A stretch of 64,000 bases of DNA from Micromonospora trifolii (GTDB lineage Bacteria; Actinomycetota; Actinomycetes; Mycobacteriales; Micromonosporaceae). The notes beneath the pieces were generated by a model. That model was not told the origin of the DNA and searched no databases. It saw nothing but the letters and a program-made list of their open reading frames with translations. This document shows, piece by piece, positions 62,801 through 64,000 of the stretch (the first letter of the stretch is position 1; each line of letters starts with the position of its first letter). Both the position numbers and the translations under genes were made by a program. The stretch lies in contig NZ_JAKKFD010000016.1 of assembly GCF_022229005.1 (NCBI RefSeq), forward strand, positions 1-64,000. Reading direction: 5' to 3'.

Positions 62801-64000
62801 GGGTACGGCGGCGTCATCCACGAGATGCTCGAAGCGCGCGCGGTGCGGATGGGTCAGCTCGGCATGAGCAACCAGCCGTCGCACCACATCCCGTACATGT
62901 ACAACGTCGCCGGCGCGCCGGCCAAGACCCAGGAGACGGTGCGGGAGATCCTGCGGCGTCTCTACGTCGGCAGTGAGATCGGCCAGGGCTACCTGGGCGA
63001 CGAGGACAACGGCGAGATGTCGTCGTGGTACATCCTCAGCTCGCTGGGCATCTACCCGTTGCAGGCCGGCTCGTCCGAGTGGGCGATCGGCTCGCCGCAG
63101 TTCACGAAGATGACAGTGCGCCGCGCCACCGGCGACATCGTCGTCAACGCGCCGAACAACAGCGCGGCGAACGTCTACGTGCAGGACGTCAAGGTCAACG
63201 GAAAGAAGCAGCGCGGCCTGTCAGTGGACGTGGCGACGCTCGCCAAGGGCGGCACCATCGACTTCCAGATGGGCTCCAAGCCGTCGTCGTGGGGCAGCGG
63301 CCGGAACGACGCGCCGCCGTCGTTGACCAAGGGTGACGAGGCGCCGAAGCCGTTGCAGGACGTCACCGGCCCCGGTCTCGGCACCGCGACCGCTACCGGC
63401 GGGCAGGACGCGTCGAAGCTGTTCGACGACTCGTCGACCACTCAGCTGACCTTCACCTCGGCGACCCCGCAGATCAGCTGGGCCTTCCGCGGTGGCAAGC
63501 AGAAGCCGAAGTACTACACCGTCACGTCCGGGGCCGCTGCCGGCGATCCGGCGGACTGGCGCCTCCAGGGCTCCAACGACGGCCTCACCTGGACCACAGT
63601 GGACTCCCGCACCGACCAGGTGTTCCCGTGGCGCAACCAGACCCGCCCCTACTCGATCGACAAGCCGGGACGGTTCGCCCAGTTCCGCCTCGCCGTCACG
63701 AAGACCGTCGGCGCCGCGCAGACCAACCTCGCCGAGGTCGAGCTGCTCGCCGGAGGTGACCTCGACCTCGGGGGCGGCGACATCACCGTCACCGCCGCGG
63801 ACGGCGTGCACGCGACCTCCGGCGTAGCCGTCTCGGTGCCGTTGGCCACCGTCACCGGCGGCGACGCCGGCAGCTACCAGGCCACCATCGACTGGGGTGA
63901 CGGCACGCCGGTCACCGCGGGCACCGTGACGTTGAGCTCGCGGGCCGTCTACCGCATCGCCGGGTCGCACACCTACACCACGCCCGGCTACCACCAGGCG
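59900..64000 (+). CDS. GH92 alpha-mannosidase with F5/8C modules, truncated at right edge
   Basis: At least 1367 residues, open to the window end. Signal peptide (1 to about 37); an F5/8C discoidin module (about 85-220); a jelly-roll region (about 230-395); the GH92 N-terminal beta domain (about 405-640) and (alpha/alpha)6 catalytic domain (about 640-1120). Family strings are NNGFWDTYRTVWPAYALLYP and DEDNGEMSSWYILSSLGIYP (about 1033-1052), which carries the catalytic acid-base region. A second F5/8C module (about 1150-1285) and the start of a PKD/Ig-like domain (TIDWGDGTPVTAG) follow. GH92 enzymes are calcium-dependent exo-alpha-mannosidases. The ATG at 59900 follows GAAAGG at rather long spacing. 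The first F5/8C module closely resembles that in the ThuA protein at 2064-5999. Confidence 0.92.
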   Translation, partial: MSHTPFARSLSPRLIAATTAALLPLGLLVAAPLANAAPTPAPPGNFTSSFESADPQPATSTVEVGPNGKPVQANLSGKIATLPGSLLGQVSAVTASDENPPREIAANLRDDDPSTKWLVFASTGWVTYQLAKPATVARYSLTAADDAPTRDPKDFVVQGSNDGNTWTDLDKRAGEKFSGRFATKTYSFANQNAYGFYRLTITANSGDSLVQLADWNISDGSDVRPPATPMISVATAGPNGGYTTKPDVGFTGLAALRYSGGAEGNGRSYATNKLFDVTIPVGPKTRLSYKIFPEFTGGDGRYPSTYAAVDLHFTDGSYLSARSPADQHGYPLTGAGQGASKVLFADQWNLVQADLGTVARGKTIDRILLAYDNPQATGATRFQGWLDDIELTAAPASIDGAKLTNYVDTRRGTNSTGGFSRGNNLPITAVPNGFNFFTPVTDATSDSWEYEYHRINNEANLPMLQGLAISHEPSPWMGDRNQMSVMPVVGGGPLTGQPAGRALAFSHDDETAQPDLYRVTLQNGLVAEMSPTDHAGIMRFTFPTGQATGSLVFHNGTFTIGADGTFTGWVDNGSGLSAGRSRMFVSGAFDRAPTASAATSATFDLSGSREVTMRLATSFLSVDQARRNLDLEVTGKSFDQIHAAATAAWKDRLGRVEVRGATESQLVSMYSNLYRLNLYPNSQSENTGTAATPRWQYASPVSAPTGASTPTRTGAKVVDGQIYVNNGFWDTYRTVWPAYALLYPDVAAKISDGFVQHYRDGGWIARWSSPGYADLMTGTSANVALAQAYLTGVKLPDPLAAYDAAVKDATVASGRSAVGRKGIESSLFLGYTPTSTGESVSWALEGYINDFGIGNMGAALAKDPATPKSERARLKEESRYFLERARNYVHLFDPKTKLFQGRDAAGNFLAGDPLDWGGVYTETNGWNFAFTAQQDGQGLINLYGGQKALRDKLDAFFTTPENADRPGGYGGVIHEMLEARAVRMGQLGMSNQPSHHIPYMYNVAGAPAKTQETVREILRRLYVGSEIGQGYLGDEDNGEMSSWYILSSLGIYPLQAGSSEWAIGSPQFTKMTVRRATGDIVVNAPNNSAANVYVQDVKVNGKKQRGLSVDVATLAKGGTIDFQMGSKPSSWGSGRNDAPPSLTKGDEAPKPLQDVTGPGLGTATATGGQDASKLFDDSSTTQLTFTSATPQISWAFRGGKQKPKYYTVTSGAAAGDPADWRLQGSNDGLTWTTVDSRTDQVFPWRNQTRPYSIDKPGRFAQFRLAVTKTVGAAQTNLAEVELLAGGDLDLGGGDITVTAADGVHATSGVAVSVPLATVTGGDAGSYQATIDWGDGTPVTAGTVTLSSRAVYRIAGSHTYTTPGYHQA

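Overview
The window is high-GC DNA with actinomycete features: Tat and lipobox-rich secretome, GTG starts, many four-base ATGA/GTGA overlaps, conservon-type signalling genes and an AfsR-type regulator. Gene content fits a filamentous Micromonosporaceae member (Micromonospora-like); this is inferred from gene content, not from a marker gene. The left edge is not genomic: bases 108-165 match the Illumina P5/TruSeq adapter without gaps, so the first gene is a truncated ABC ATPase.

Layout. 1036-8547 (+) is a tightly packed secreted operon: two-domain multicopper oxidase, a 1311-residue ThuA / F5-8C / sugar-dehydrogenase propeller / PKD / DUF1080 protein, a cupredoxin with three 94-residue repeats, and a beta-helix protein. 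I read it as a candidate extracellular sugar-oxidising electron chain. 8617-12496 holds cell-wall and lipoprotein genes (DUF1996, L,D-transpeptidase). 12626-15459 has MerR and ROK regulators with an MFS exporter. 15518-19919 has a lipase, a beta-lactamase-like hydrolase and a FAD monooxygenase. 19964-26972 (-) has an unusual zinc-ribbon SDR, a UPF0303 heme-domain protein and a complete ferric-siderophore uptake operon (ATPase, binding protein, fused permease, reductase) under a near-consensus IdeR/DtxR iron box that touches the start codon. 27086-33203 has an AfsR/SARP regulator, a DrrAB-type exporter and a methyltransferase.

33236-43015 (-) is a single-direction block: P450, HTH regulator, NIT-domain histidine-kinase-like protein, roadblock protein and a complete LivKHMGF importer, i.e. 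a shortened conservon joined to an amino-acid-type transporter. 43454-47082 is a GH2 enzyme and its divergent LacI regulator around a perfect palindrome. 47233-49407 holds a trypsin, a pyridoxal kinase and an ABM protein.

49417-54472 (-) is a three-gene overlapping operon: a DUF559-type nuclease, a winged-helix protein and a double-ATPase (AAA plus HerA/DUF87) protein. It has the make-up of a defence or DNA-processing system that I cannot match to a named type. 54541-64000 has a WGR/beta-propeller protein, an acetamidase/formamidase, a divergent pair of chitin/polysaccharide enzymes, and a GH92 mannosidase that runs off the right edge. No rRNA, tRNA, CRISPR array, transposase or integrase was seen.
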